Shown here one piece after another: positions 7,878 to 17,651 of a stretch of DNA of 64,000 bases (the first letter of the stretch is position 1; the number at the start of each line of letters is the position of its first letter). The notes under the pieces were generated by a model. The model was not told the origin of the DNA, did no database searches, and saw nothing but the letters and a program-made list of their open reading frames with translations. Both the position numbers and the translations under genes were made by a program. This stretch comes from Hyphomicrobiales bacterium (lineage in GTDB: Bacteria; Pseudomonadota; Alphaproteobacteria; Rhizobiales; Xanthobacteraceae): assembly GCA_021732215.1 (NCBI GenBank), contig JAKFVL010000019.1:1-64000 (forward strand), given 5' to 3'.

Positions 7878-8531
7878 TTACATGTTGGCAGCGATGCCGG
7901 TGTCCTCGCCCGAAACCAGTTCCGGTTTCCAGTCGATGTTGACGAAACCCGGAGTTCCCTCGACCCGCGAAAGCCATGCACGCACGGCGGGGAAGCTCGC
8001 GAGATCGAAATCGCACAGGTGTGCGACGTGGGTGTAGCCGAACAGCGCGATGTCGGCGACGGTGAGCTGGCCGGCGGCGAAGAAGTCGCGGCTCTTGAGA
8101 TGGTTCTCCATCACCTGAAGCGCTGCGTAGCCGCGCTCCATCCAGTCTTCCAGCGAATAGGCATGAAGCTCGCGGCCGCCCTTGACCAGCGACAGCCAGA
8201 AGTAGGCTGCGCCGATGTTTGGCTCCAGCGCGTGCTGTTCGAAGAACATCCACTGCAGCGCTTCGGCGCGATCCATCCGGCTTTCGGGCGCGAGCGGCGT
8301 GCCGCCCGCGACATACCACAGGATCGCATTCGACTCGGCGAGATAACGGCCTTCCTCGATTTCCAGCAGCGGCACCTGACCGCTCGGATTTCTGGCGAGA
8401 AAATCCGGCGTGCGGCTCTCGCCGCGCAGAATGTCGATTTCGATCGCCTCGTAAGGCGCGTTCAAAAGCGCCAGCGCAAGGCGGACCTTGTAGCTGTTGC
8501 CTGAGCGCTGCATCGAATAGAGCTTGTACAT
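7878..8531 (-). CDS. Glutathione S-transferase family protein
   Basis: A 217-residue two-domain GST. The N-domain starts MYKLYSMQRSGNSYKVRLAL, with Ser in the RSGNS region as the likely catalytic residue, a cis-proline in SGQVPLLEIEEG and the glutathione-binding LAESNAILWYVA. The helical C-domain carries the N-capping box QLTVADIALFGYTHVA. The ATG at 8531 is chosen since the fold begins there; longer frames add non-homologous residues. It resembles the GST at 25655-26251 (shared SNAI and LADIAL/YTRVAH type segments), so the two are likely paralogues. Role: conjugation or reduction of electrophiles in the cytosol; substrate unknown. Confidence 0.92.
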   Translation of the reverse strand: MYKLYSMQRSGNSYKVRLALALLNAPYEAIEIDILRGESRTPDFLARNPSGQVPLLEIEEGRYLAESNAILWYVAGGTPLAPESRMDRAEALQWMFFEQHALEPNIGAAYFWLSLVKGGRELHAYSLEDWMERGYAALQVMENHLKSRDFFAAGQLTVADIALFGYTHVAHLCDFDLASFPAVRAWLSRVEGTPGFVNIDWKPELVSGEDTGIAANM

Positions 8532-8736
8532 GCGATCGTGCTTTTTTTCAGATTCGCTTGTTTTCAGATGCGCTGTTCGGCGTTGCCGCCGCCGCACACT
8601 TTCCTCCCGAAAGGCGTTGAAACAATGATGCCGCGGCCGCCGCGCCGCAAGCCCCTCGTACTGGAAATAGTTGAAATCGGTTGCGCGGCAGCCGATGCGG
8701 GAAATATCTGACTGCCGCGTCAAGTCAGGTATGCGA

Positions 8737-9912
8737 TCACGCTTGTGCGATGGCGCGCTGCGAAATCGGCATGACGCCGGTGTCGTGCAAGGCGCGGAGC
8801 ATGGTGACGGCGAACAGCAGCAGCATCGCGATCAGACCGAGCGGGATCAGGGTCAGCCCGCCTGCCGTGCGCGCAATCAGCGGCACGATCCATGCGGCAG
8901 CCAGCACGGTGATTTCGTAATCGCGAAAGCCGTGCGTCAGTCCGTGCCTGACGAAGAAAGCGATCGAAACCGCGAGTACGACCATGTCGTAGTCGAGAGC
9001 GTAGGGCGTGGCGAGCAGGCTCGCGGTGGCCAGCGCGGAGGCTTTCAGTTCGTAGGCCGCATTGCTGGTCCATAGCCACGACAGGAAGACGGCCAGCGCC
9101 AGCGTCAGCACGCCCTGTGCCGAATAGGCCAGCACCAGCGAGCCGTGCCAGGCGCGGATCGCCGCAAAGACCGACTGGAATTTTTCCCAGCCGGTGGAGC
9201 CGGATTCGAACACCAGCTTCTGCGTCACGTCGGTGGATTGCAGGAAGGCCCTCCAGACATCGATGCCCAGGATCGCCACTGACAGCGCCGACAGCACGAT
9301 CACGCTGCACGCGGCCGCGATGAAGGTAATCCAGCGGCGATCCGCCATCAGGCAGAGCGGGATCATCAAGCCGAAATGCGGCTTGTAAACCAGCAACCCG
9401 ATCAGCAGGCCGGCCAGCCATGGCCGTCGCGGCATGAAATGGAGTGCGCCGCCAATCAGCGCCGCGGTGAGAAATCCGTTCTGGCCGTGCCCGATGTTGA
9501 CGAAGCTCGCCGGAAACGCGAGCGCGAGCAACAACGTCTCCGGCCGCGGCAAGATCAAGCGCATGGTCAGCAGATAGGTGGTCAGGCTCGCTGCGACCCA
9601 CGACAGCAGCCCCCAGCCGTATGGCATCAGCGCGACGAGGGCGGCGACGGCAAAGAAGAACGGCGGGTAATTCCAGGTGAACAGCGGAACGTCGCTGCGT
9701 TCGAAAATCGCTTTCTCGACGGCATGCTGAACCAGCGGATTGTAGGCGCTGGCAGCAAGCCCCTCATTGGCGAGAATGCCGGCGGCGTAGGTGTTGGTGA
9801 AATCGGTGCCGATCGGCTTGCCGCTGTCGTCGACCCAGGTGTCCAGGCGGGAAAAACCGATTCCCGCCGTGATCGTCACGACGGCGATCAGGATCACGCT
9901 GTAGGCGCGCAT
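8737..9912 (-). CDS. GT87 (DUF2029) polyprenyl-phosphate-dependent glycosyltransferase
   Basis: A 391-residue polytopic membrane protein with about nine to ten hydrophobic helices. The first periplasmic loop has the acidic motif DFTNTYAAG after the first helix, then YNPLVQHAV and FTWNYPPFFFA, and later KPHFGLMIPL, all typical of GT87 proteins related to mycobacterial PimE-type mannosyltransferases. Such enzymes add a sugar from polyprenyl phosphate on the outer face of the inner membrane. The acceptor is unknown. It stands alone; no other glycan genes are nearby. Confidence 0.85.
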   Translation of the reverse strand: MRAYSVILIAVVTITAGIGFSRLDTWVDDSGKPIGTDFTNTYAAGILANEGLAASAYNPLVQHAVEKAIFERSDVPLFTWNYPPFFFAVAALVALMPYGWGLLSWVAASLTTYLLTMRLILPRPETLLLALAFPASFVNIGHGQNGFLTAALIGGALHFMPRRPWLAGLLIGLLVYKPHFGLMIPLCLMADRRWITFIAAACSVIVLSALSVAILGIDVWRAFLQSTDVTQKLVFESGSTGWEKFQSVFAAIRAWHGSLVLAYSAQGVLTLALAVFLSWLWTSNAAYELKASALATASLLATPYALDYDMVVLAVSIAFFVRHGLTHGFRDYEITVLAAAWIVPLIARTAGGLTLIPLGLIAMLLLFAVTMLRALHDTGVMPISQRAIAQA

Positions 9913-10040
9913 GCGCTCGGCCGTGACCCAACAGCCCGTTCGTACAGATTGCCAGATCGAGGTCAGAGCGCTCTTACCTTTGACATGGGGATGTCCTGAT
10001 GGACGAAGACATCCATACCGAAAGGGCTTTAACGCTTCGT

Positions 10041-11177
10041 TTATCGTTGAATGCCTGGCAACTCGGCTGCGGGCGGAATGACGAAATCGGCGTGGAACAC
10101 GAGGCCGTCGCCGCGAAAGTCAAAAGACGATGTGCCGCCAAACTGCCCGGTGACCAGACGGTCGATCAGGGTCGAGCCAAAGCCGCTACGGCGCTCTTGT
10201 TTCACCGACGGGCCGCCGCTTTCGGTCCAGTCCAGCCGGAGGCGGTTGCCGGGCTTGGCCGGCTCGGGAACGACGGACCAGCGCAGATGGAGCTTGCCGG
10301 CGGGCAACGATAGCGCGCCGTGTTTGCTGGCGTTGGTGCTCAGTTCATGGATAATCATGCCGACAGAGGTGGCGGCGTCCGAGCCGACCTCGAAATCGGG
10401 GCCATCGTAGGTGATACGCCCGGATTGCTGATAGGCGTCGAATTCGCTGTTCAGGAGATCGCGAAAATCGACTGCGGCCCATTTCTGGCCGGTCAGCAGC
10501 GTGTGGGTGTTGCCGAGCGATGTGATCCGCGCGCCGATGCTGTCGCGAAACTGTTCAAGCGTCTGGGATGAATTCAGGCTGAGCCGGATCAGGGCGTGCA
10601 CGTTGGCGAGTGTGTTCTTCACCCGATGATGCAACTCACCGATCAAAAGCTGCTGTGCGCTTTCCGCCGCGCGCCGTCGTCCGATCTCTTCGCTGAGCGC
10701 GATTTCGGTCATGACAATCGCGGCCACATCTATCAGAAGACGCTGGTCGTCGTCCGTCCATTGCCGTGGTTTGGTGTCGATGGCACATAGAGATCCCAGG
10801 ATGTGGCCCGATGCGGTGATCAGCGGGACGCCGAGATAGGCCACGATGCCAAGATCCGGTATGGCGAGATTGTCACAGACGCGGAGATCATTCGGCGCGT
10901 CGCTGACGATCAGCGGTGCGCCTTCTTTGACGACAAGCTGGCAGAACGAATGTGTCAGCGGCGTTTGCCGGGCTTCGGCAACAGGCGGGGCGAGGCCGTG
11001 CTGGCTTTTGAAGAACTGCCGTCTGTTGTCCACCAGCGAGATCAGGGAAACCGGCACATCCAGCAGCCGGATCACCATGCGGGTCAGCCGGTCGAACGAC
11101 TCGTCCGGCGCCGAATCCAGAAGGCCGGTGGCGGCAAGTGTCGCAAGCCTGTCCGGATCGTCAAGGGCTTGCGCCAA
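10041..11177 (-). CDS. GAF domain HWE-family sensor histidine kinase
   Basis: A 378-residue soluble sensor kinase. Residues about 20-160 form a GAF domain (FDRLTRMVIRLLDVPVSLISLVD ... SLCAIDTKPRQW is the usual signature of this subgroup). The kinase core has the phospho-acceptor ELHHRVKNTLANV (about 183-195), the N-box HELSTNASKHGAL and the W-x-E element LDWTESGGP, followed by GFGSTLIDRL, which define the HWE/HisKA_2 kinases common in Rhizobiales. No response regulator is adjacent, so its partner is elsewhere. Many HWE kinases feed into the PhyR/NepR general stress response or sense light; either would be inference. Confidence 0.92.
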   Translation of the reverse strand: MAQALDDPDRLATLAATGLLDSAPDESFDRLTRMVIRLLDVPVSLISLVDNRRQFFKSQHGLAPPVAEARQTPLTHSFCQLVVKEGAPLIVSDAPNDLRVCDNLAIPDLGIVAYLGVPLITASGHILGSLCAIDTKPRQWTDDDQRLLIDVAAIVMTEIALSEEIGRRRAAESAQQLLIGELHHRVKNTLANVHALIRLSLNSSQTLEQFRDSIGARITSLGNTHTLLTGQKWAAVDFRDLLNSEFDAYQQSGRITYDGPDFEVGSDAATSVGMIIHELSTNASKHGALSLPAGKLHLRWSVVPEPAKPGNRLRLDWTESGGPSVKQERRSGFGSTLIDRLVTGQFGGTSSFDFRGDGLVFHADFVIPPAAELPGIQR

Positions 11178-11237
11178 ACGGGATACTCATTCTGAAATGT
11201 CTTTTACCCAGCCCTGTTTGGCATTTCCGGCAAGGTT

Positions 11238-11255
11238 TGAAAACGCACGTTTTCA
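11238..11255. promoter_or_regulatory. Palindrome between the HWE kinase and the aminotransferase
   Basis: TGAAAACG-CA-CGTTTTCA is an inverted repeat with 8-base arms in the 195-base divergent intergenic region. It has no T tract and so looks more like a protein-binding operator than a terminator. The binding protein is unknown. Confidence 0.4.
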
Positions 11256-11303
11256 GGGGTCCGGACAGCCATGCGGGAACTGTCTTGCGATGCGCCAGTA
11301 TGA

Positions 11304-12578
<1,275 letters not shown>

Positions 12579-12702
12579 GCCCAAAAACGGTCCGATATCG
12601 GCGCCGTCGCCTCACGGCGAATTCGGCTGTGCTCCGCATCGACGGTGCGGAGCAGTCATCCGTCTGTAATTTGAATGTCTGCTTTAGTCCGGAGATCATC
12701 TC

Positions 12703-13221
12703 ATGCGTCGCTCTACAATCGTGCTCGGCCTCGTTGCCGCAACTCTCACTGCGTTCGCGTCGGGCGCCGATGCGCAATCGCGCCGCGATCGCACGCGCGT
12801 CGTCGTGACGCCGCCGGAGTCCGGTGTGCAGGTCGGCACCCTCCAGTGCCGCGCCGGCCGGCAGGTCGGACTCGTTCTCGGTTCGAGCAACACATTCGAT
12901 TGCGTCTATCGCGCACCCGGCCGCCGGCCTGAGCGTTACGCGGCGCAGATCAGCCGTTTCGGAATCGATCTCGGCGTCACCGAGAACACGTTGCTGTCGT
13001 GGACGGTGTTCGCACCGACCCGCCAATTCGGTCCCGGCGATCTGGCCGGCGACTACGGCGGGGTGCAGAGCAGCGCCACCATTGGTGTCGGCGTCGGCGC
13101 TTATTTCCTGGTCGGCGGTTCGTCGAATTCGTTCGCGTTGCAGCCGCTCAGCGTCCAGGGCCAGACCGGCCTCAGCGTCGCGGCCGGCATCGCCGGACTG
13201 CAGCTTCGTCCGGCTGGCTGA
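12703..13221 (+). CDS. DUF992 secreted protein (first of two)
   Basis: A 172-residue protein with a signal peptide (about residues 1-24, ending SGADA). The mature domain contains VQVGTLQCRAG, FDCVYRAPG, LAGDYGGVQSSATIGVGVGA and FALQPLSVQGQTGLSVAAGI, matching DUF992, a family almost confined to alphaproteobacteria with no known role. Two conserved cysteines (in LQC and FDC) could form a disulfide in the periplasm. GGAG lies ten bases before the ATG. A paralogue follows at 13469-13951, sharing the same motifs; between them are a 19-base tandem repeat and a strong terminator, so each is its own transcription unit. Confidence 0.9.
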   Translation: MRRSTIVLGLVAATLTAFASGADAQSRRDRTRVVVTPPESGVQVGTLQCRAGRQVGLVLGSSNTFDCVYRAPGRRPERYAAQISRFGIDLGVTENTLLSWTVFAPTRQFGPGDLAGDYGGVQSSATIGVGVGAYFLVGGSSNSFALQPLSVQGQTGLSVAAGIAGLQLRPAG

Positions 13222-13228
13222 GCCGTTA

Positions 13229-13284
13229 TATTTGAAGCTGATTTGGATATTTGAAGCTGATTTGGCATGCGAAGCTGAATTGGT
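13229..13284. repeat. 19-base tandem repeat, about three copies
   Basis: Units run 13229-13247, 13248-13266 and 13267-13284, each built around TTTGAAGCTGATTTGG; the third copy has diverged. The array starts eight bases after the first DUF992 stop codon and lies before the terminator. Confidence 0.85.
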
Positions 13285-13314
13285 GTTTAACTGAGTTGAA
13301 TGACAAATGGCACC

Positions 13315-13342
13315 GGGCCCGCGCAAGCGGGCCCTTTGTTTT
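13315..13342 (+). terminator. Rho-independent terminator after the first DUF992 gene
   Basis: A perfect 8-base stem GGGCCCGC / GCGGGCCC closes a GCAA tetraloop and is followed by TTTGTTTT. This is one of the clearest terminators in the window. Confidence 0.9.
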
Positions 13343-13468
13343 GCGGCAACACGATGCGTGGACGGACTGCGGCTTGATTGAACAGTGTCGCGCGATAAGA
13401 TGCCGTCATTCGCTGCCTGGCAGCGTCGGGTTTTCTGCATCACACATTCATTGCCCTGGAGGTTCTTC

Positions 13469-13951
13469 ATGCGCCACTTTTCGTTAGGTCTCGGTGTCGC
13501 CGCAGCCGCGCTGGTTGCGTCCTTTGCCGCCGCGCAGGCGCAGTCGCGAATCCAGGTCGGCGTTCTCGAATGCCGTGGCGGATCGAGCACCGGCTTCATT
13601 ATCGGCTCGGTAAGCAATCTCGATTGCGTATTCAGGTCCGATAACCGTCCGCCGGGATATTACGTCGCCACCATCCGCAAGGTCGGTCTCGATCTGGGAA
13701 CGACGACGGCATCGGGTCTCGCATGGGGTGTGTTCGCACCGACCGAACAGATCGGCCGCGGCGATCTGGCCGGCAACTATGCCGGCGTGCAGGCGAGTGC
13801 CGCGGTCGGCGTCGGCGTCGGCGCCAACGCGCTCGTTGGCGGCTCGGCCAATTCGTTCGCGCTGCAGCCGCTCAGCCTTCAGGGCCAGACCGGTCTTAGT
13901 GCGGCTGCGGGACTTGAGAGCATGGAATTGCGGCCCGCGCCGGGGCGGTAA
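13469..13951 (+). CDS. DUF992 secreted protein (second of two)
   Basis: A 160-residue paralogue of the protein at 12703-13221. It has a signal peptide (residues 1-24, ending AAAQAQ), then IQVGVLECRGG, LDCVFRSDN, GDLAGNYAGVQASAAVGVGVGA and the shared ending FALQPLSLQGQTGLSAAAGL. The N-terminal spacer is shorter than in the first copy. CTGGAGG (13456-13462) before the ATG at 13469 sets the start. The pair probably arose by tandem duplication. Function unknown; presumably periplasmic or outer-membrane associated. Confidence 0.9.
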   Translation: MRHFSLGLGVAAAALVASFAAAQAQSRIQVGVLECRGGSSTGFIIGSVSNLDCVFRSDNRPPGYYVATIRKVGLDLGTTTASGLAWGVFAPTEQIGRGDLAGNYAGVQASAAVGVGVGANALVGGSANSFALQPLSLQGQTGLSAAAGLESMELRPAPGR

Positions 13952-14287
13952 AAGAATGCGTCTTTGCCGGGCTTAGCCGTTCGAAGAACGGCATCGCTTT
14001 GCTCGTCTATGACCCGGCAAACGTCTATTTCCAGGAAAGATGGATGCCGGGATCAAGTCCGGACATGGCGTGTTTGCACAGCAGCACTGTTACTGCTTGC
14101 CAAGCCGGACGAACGGGCAGAGCATTGTTGTTGCCGACCCGCATGAGCGTCTTCCGCAAAAGTGGCGAACGGTTGCGATAAGGAATGCGTTCAACTGGGA
14201 AGTTAGGATTTTGTCCGGCGGCGAACCTGCTATCCACTTCGCCGGATGAAGGTCCGACGCGGGCCGAGCTCCAGATGGAGACGGCAT
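13952..14287. other. Intergenic region with one dispersed repeat
   Basis: The 336 bases between the second DUF992 gene and the EF-G paralogue contain short overlapping frames on both strands but none with coding character. A fragment of a dispersed repeat lies at 14032-14068 (GGATGCCGGGATCAAGTCCGGACATG), the reverse complement of the family at 26775. The EF-G promoter must lie in the remainder, but I could not place it. Confidence 0.6.
14032..14068. repeat. Dispersed repeat fragment (CATGCCCGG...CCGGGCATCC family)
   Basis: The segment reads as a reverse-complement copy of the element at 26775: a short inverted repeat around CCGGGATCAAGTCCGG next to GATGGATG. It is a truncated copy. Confidence 0.65.
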
Positions 14288-16357
14288 ATGGCAAACGAGG
14301 TCAGAAGTCCCCGAGGGACTGAACAATCGGGTCATGAACGATCGGGTCCCCGGTGCATTGCATTGGTGGGCCCGTTTCAAAGCGGCAAATCCTCCCTCCT
14401 CGAAGCGATCCTCTCACGTACCGGCACGCCCCCACGCGGCGGCGATCATCACACAGGCAATAACGGCACCACCCGCATGAGTACGTCGCTCACGGCGGCG
14501 ACCGTGAATTTCATGGGTGACAGTTACACCTTCCTCGACTGCCCGGGCTCGATCGAATTCGCACATGACATGCGCAGCTGCCTGCCCGCGGTCGACGCGG
14601 CGGTCGTGGTCTGCGAGGCGGACGAGAAGAAGCTGCCGCAGTTGCAGATCATCCTGCGCGAACTGGAAGATCGCGGCATTCCGCGCTTTCTGTTCCTGAA
14701 CAAGATCGACAAGGCCAGCAAGCGCGTGCGCGAGACGCTCGCGACGTTGCAGCCGGCGTCGCGGATTCCGCTGGTGTTGCGGCAGATCCCGATCTGGAAC
14801 GGCGACCTGATCGCGGGCTTCGTCGATCTCGCGCTGGAGCGCGCCTTCGTCTACCGCGAACACATGCCATCCGAAGTGATCGAGCTGAAGGGCAGCGACC
14901 TGGAGCGCGAGAAGGAAGCGCGGTTCTCGATGCTGGAAAAGCTCGCCGATCATGACGACGCGCTGATGGAGCAGCTGCTCGAGGATATCGCGCCGCCGCG
15001 CGACGCGGTGTTCGACGATCTGGTCCGCGAACTGCGCGAGGGCCTGATCTGTCCGGTGCTGCTCGGCTCCGCGACGCGCCAGAACGGGGTGTTGCGTCTG
15101 ATGAAAGCGTTGCGACACGAAGCGCCGGGGATTACGGAAACCGCCAAGCGTCTTGGCGTTGCATCGGGCAAGGATGCATTGAGTAAAGATGGATGGGCCT
15201 ATGTGTTCAAGACGGTGCATCTGCAGCACGGCGGCAAGCTCTCGCTGGCGCGCGTGCTGAACGGCGCGATCGACGACGGCGCCACGGCGCAGTCTTCGAG
15301 CGGCGGAAGCGGGCGCGTCTCCGGCATTCTCGGTGCGGCCGGAACGGCGGACGGCAAGCGGCCGCGCGCCGAGACGGGAGACACCGTCGCGCTAGGCAAG
15401 CTCGACGCCATCAAGACCGGCGAGACGCTCTCGTTCGGCAAGGTGACGCCGGCATCGCTGGTCACGCTCGCGCCGGCGGCTCCTGTGCTGGCGGTGGCGC
15501 TCGCCGCCGCGGACCGCAAGGACGACGTCAAGCTCGGTCAGGCGCTGGCGAAACTGAACGAGGAAGATCCGTCGCTGACATTGATTCATGATACACAGAC
15601 CCATGACGCTGTGATGTGGGGGCAGGGCGAGATGCATCTGCGTCTCGCGGTCGAACGGCTCGGCGAGCGCTTCGGCGTTGCCGTGAAGCAAACGCCGCCT
15701 GCGATCGGCTATCGGGAGACCATCCGCAAGCCGACCACGATCCGCGGCCGCCACAAGAAGCAATCCGGCGGTCACGGCCAGTTCGGCGACGTCGTGCTCG
15801 AGATCAAGCCGATGCCGCGCGGATCGGGATTCAGCTTCGTCGACAAGATCGTCGGCGGCGCGGTGCCGCGCAATTATATCGGCGCGGTGGAAGAGGGCGT
15901 GCGCGACGGTCTCGCTCACGGCCCGCTCGGCTTTCCGGTGGTCGATGTGCAGGTGACGCTGACCGACGGCTCGTATCACAGCGTCGATTCCTCCGACCTT
16001 GCATTCCGCACGGCGGCGCGGATCGGCATGGGCGAAGGTCTGACGCAGTGCCAGCCGGTGTTGCTCGAGCCGGTCCATGTGGTCGAGATCGTCTGTCCGA
16101 CCGATGCCACAGCCAAGGTTAATGCGATCCTGTCGGCGCGGCGCGGCCAGATTCTCGGCTTCGATACCCGCGAGGGCTGGAGCGGCTGGGATACGGTGCG
16201 ATCGATGATGCCGGAATCGGAGATCGGCGATCTCATCGTCGAACTGCGTTCGGCGACCGCGGGTGCGGGCAGCTTCTCCCGGCAGTTCGATCACATGGCC
16301 GAGGTGACGGGCCGAACCGCCGACCAGATCGTCGCGGCCCATCGCGCCGCGGCGTAG
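14288..16357 (+). CDS. Elongation factor G-like paralogue (translational GTPase family)
   Basis: A 689-residue protein with the full EF-G domain order: G domain (P-loop GPFQSGKS at 28-35, NKID at 138-141), domain II with the long linker DGATAQSSSGGSGRVSGILG, domain III, domain IV (GYRETIRKPTTIRGRHKKQSGGHGQFGDV) and domain V. The G3 motif reads DCPGS (84-88) where true EF-G and EF-Tu have DTPGH; the histidine that activates water for GTP hydrolysis is replaced by serine. Switch I is also unusual (NNGTTRMSTSLT). Such EF-G-like paralogues occur in many bacteria beside a normal fusA and are not essential translocases. Start is the ATG after GGAGA at 14277. Function uncertain: a ribosome-associated or stress role is a guess. 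Confidence 0.9.
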   Translation: MANEVRSPRGTEQSGHERSGPRCIALVGPFQSGKSSLLEAILSRTGTPPRGGDHHTGNNGTTRMSTSLTAATVNFMGDSYTFLDCPGSIEFAHDMRSCLPAVDAAVVVCEADEKKLPQLQIILRELEDRGIPRFLFLNKIDKASKRVRETLATLQPASRIPLVLRQIPIWNGDLIAGFVDLALERAFVYREHMPSEVIELKGSDLEREKEARFSMLEKLADHDDALMEQLLEDIAPPRDAVFDDLVRELREGLICPVLLGSATRQNGVLRLMKALRHEAPGITETAKRLGVASGKDALSKDGWAYVFKTVHLQHGGKLSLARVLNGAIDDGATAQSSSGGSGRVSGILGAAGTADGKRPRAETGDTVALGKLDAIKTGETLSFGKVTPASLVTLAPAAPVLAVALAAADRKDDVKLGQALAKLNEEDPSLTLIHDTQTHDAVMWGQGEMHLRLAVERLGERFGVAVKQTPPAIGYRETIRKPTTIRGRHKKQSGGHGQFGDVVLEIKPMPRGSGFSFVDKIVGGAVPRNYIGAVEEGVRDGLAHGPLGFPVVDVQVTLTDGSYHSVDSSDLAFRTAARIGMGEGLTQCQPVLLEPVHVVEIVCPTDATAKVNAILSARRGQILGFDTREGWSGWDTVRSMMPESEIGDLIVELRSATAGAGSFSRQFDHMAEVTGRTADQIVAAHRAAA

Positions 16358-16365
16358 GTTGCATC

Positions 16366-16462
16366 CGTCATCCCGGGCGGAGCGAAGCGCAGACCCGGGA
16401 CCCATACACCGTGTGCCATCGGTATGGCTGGGCGTATGGGTCCCCGCGTTCGCGGGGACGAC
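16366..16462. repeat. Dispersed palindromic repeat (CGTCATCCCGGGCGGAGCGAAGCG family)
   Basis: The left part CGTCATCCCGGGC ... GACCCGGGACCCATAC pairs with GTATGGGTCCCCGCG ... CGCGGGGACGAC on the right, forming a large hairpin between the convergent EF-G and SnoaL genes. It may act as a terminator for both. Confidence 0.75.
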
Positions 16463-16476
16463 ACCTCAATATGACA

Positions 16477-16866
16477 TCATCCTCGCGTCACATGCGCGGA
16501 GACGCAGAGCCAGCGGTCGTCGCGTTTCTGCCAGATGTTAGTGTAGCGGCCGAAGCCTTTCGAGCCGTCGGCGACTTTCACGTAATCCGTACGCGCATGA
16601 ATGAAGGCAAAGTCGCCGAGCAACCGGATGCGGATGTCGCTGCCTGCGATATTCTTCACCGATGACGGCTTGCCGATCTGCGCCAGAAATCCGGCGCGAT
16701 CGACGATCGATCCGTCGGGATTGCTGTTGAGGAAATCATCCGACAGATTGGCGTCGAACCAGCGCACGTCGGACTCTTCCACCGCGCGCAGATAGTTGCG
16801 GTTGAGGTCATGCAGAATATCGAGTTCGCGTGTGCCCAAGACTTGCGCGGCCGCTGTCTGCGACAT
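16477..16866 (-). CDS. SnoaL/NTF2-like domain protein
   Basis: A 129-residue protein of the cone-shaped NTF2 fold: two helices with ELDILHDLNRNYLRAVEESDVRWFDANLS are not exceptional in themselves, but FLNSNPDGSIVDRAGFLAQI followed by the strands FAFIHARTDYVKVADGSKG and YTNIWQKRDDRWLCVSAHVT are the usual signature of the DUF4440/nuclear-transport-factor-2 group. These are small ligand-binding or enzymatic domains in the cytosol; the role here is unknown. The ATG at 16866 gives the standard family length. It is divergent from the DUF1275 gene across 74 bases. Confidence 0.85.
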   Translation of the reverse strand: MSQTAAAQVLGTRELDILHDLNRNYLRAVEESDVRWFDANLSDDFLNSNPDGSIVDRAGFLAQIGKPSSVKNIAGSDIRIRLLGDFAFIHARTDYVKVADGSKGFGRYTNIWQKRDDRWLCVSAHVTRG

Positions 16867-16940
16867 AGGCGTCCTCCTTCGTTGTTTCCTTACCCGACTA
16901 TACAGTACCCTCAACCGGTTTGTGGCGGCAGGGGCAGGAA

Positions 16941-17582
16941 ATGCTGACTTCAAAACGCAACGTAGCACTCGCCTGTGCGCTGAGCGCGCTGGCCGGATAC
17001 GTGGACGGCATCGGCTTTATCCATCTGGGCGGCTTGTTTGTCTCTTTCATGAGCGGCAACTCGACCCGGCTCGGCGTCAGCATTGCCGAACTCGACTGGA
17101 AAGCGGCGCTCGAAGCCATCGGTCTGATCGTCGTGTTCGTTTTTGGCGCTGCCTGCGGCAGCGTGATCGTGCTCGGCGGCGGAGATCGCCGCACCGCGTG
17201 GCTGCTGCTCACCGAGGCGGCGTTACTCGCCGCCGCGGCGCTGCTCAGCTCGTTCGGCCTGCACGGCGTCGCGGTCGGCATCCTCGCGTTGGCGATGGGG
17301 CTCGAGAACTCCGTCTTCCAGGTGCAGGGCGGCGCCGGGCTGGGTCTCACTTACGTCACCGGCGCACTGGTCAAGGTTGGGCAATTGATCGTGGTGGCTT
17401 TTCGCGGCGGCGGGCGATGGGAATGGCTGCCGAACCTCGTGCTATGGGCATCGCTGGTCATCGGATCGATCGCGGGCGCGCTGGCCTATCGTCGTATGGG
17501 GCTCGAAGCCGTCTGGTTCGCGGCTACCGCCGCACTGCTGCTTGGCGCGATTACTGCGACCAGATCGTGGCGAACGGCCTGA
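16941..17582 (+). CDS. DUF1275 (YoaK) family membrane protein
   Basis: A 213-residue inner-membrane protein with six or so hydrophobic helices. The N-terminus has the family signature ALSALAGYVDGIGFIHLGGLFVSFMSGNST, with the conserved D-G-I/F and MSGN-T elements, and a later segment LTYVTGALVKVGQ. The DUF1275 family is thought to be transport related but has no firm function. GGGGCAGGAA directly precedes the ATG at 16941. The shikimate dehydrogenase gene follows 69 bases downstream in the same direction and may be co-transcribed. Confidence 0.9.
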   Translation: MLTSKRNVALACALSALAGYVDGIGFIHLGGLFVSFMSGNSTRLGVSIAELDWKAALEAIGLIVVFVFGAACGSVIVLGGGDRRTAWLLLTEAALLAAAALLSSFGLHGVAVGILALAMGLENSVFQVQGGAGLGLTYVTGALVKVGQLIVVAFRGGGRWEWLPNLVLWASLVIGSIAGALAYRRMGLEAVWFAATAALLLGAITATRSWRTA

Positions 17583-17651
17583 CGTTGACAGTCTGCAACA
17601 GGGCATGATTTGACCGTGGACGGCGGCGCTTGCCGCCGAACGGAAGGTCTT

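Noticed and set aside
12630-12654. Hairpin TGCTCCGCA...TGCGGAGCA after the aminotransferase gene as a terminator
   Set aside because: The stem is good but no T tract follows, so I did not list it as a terminator.
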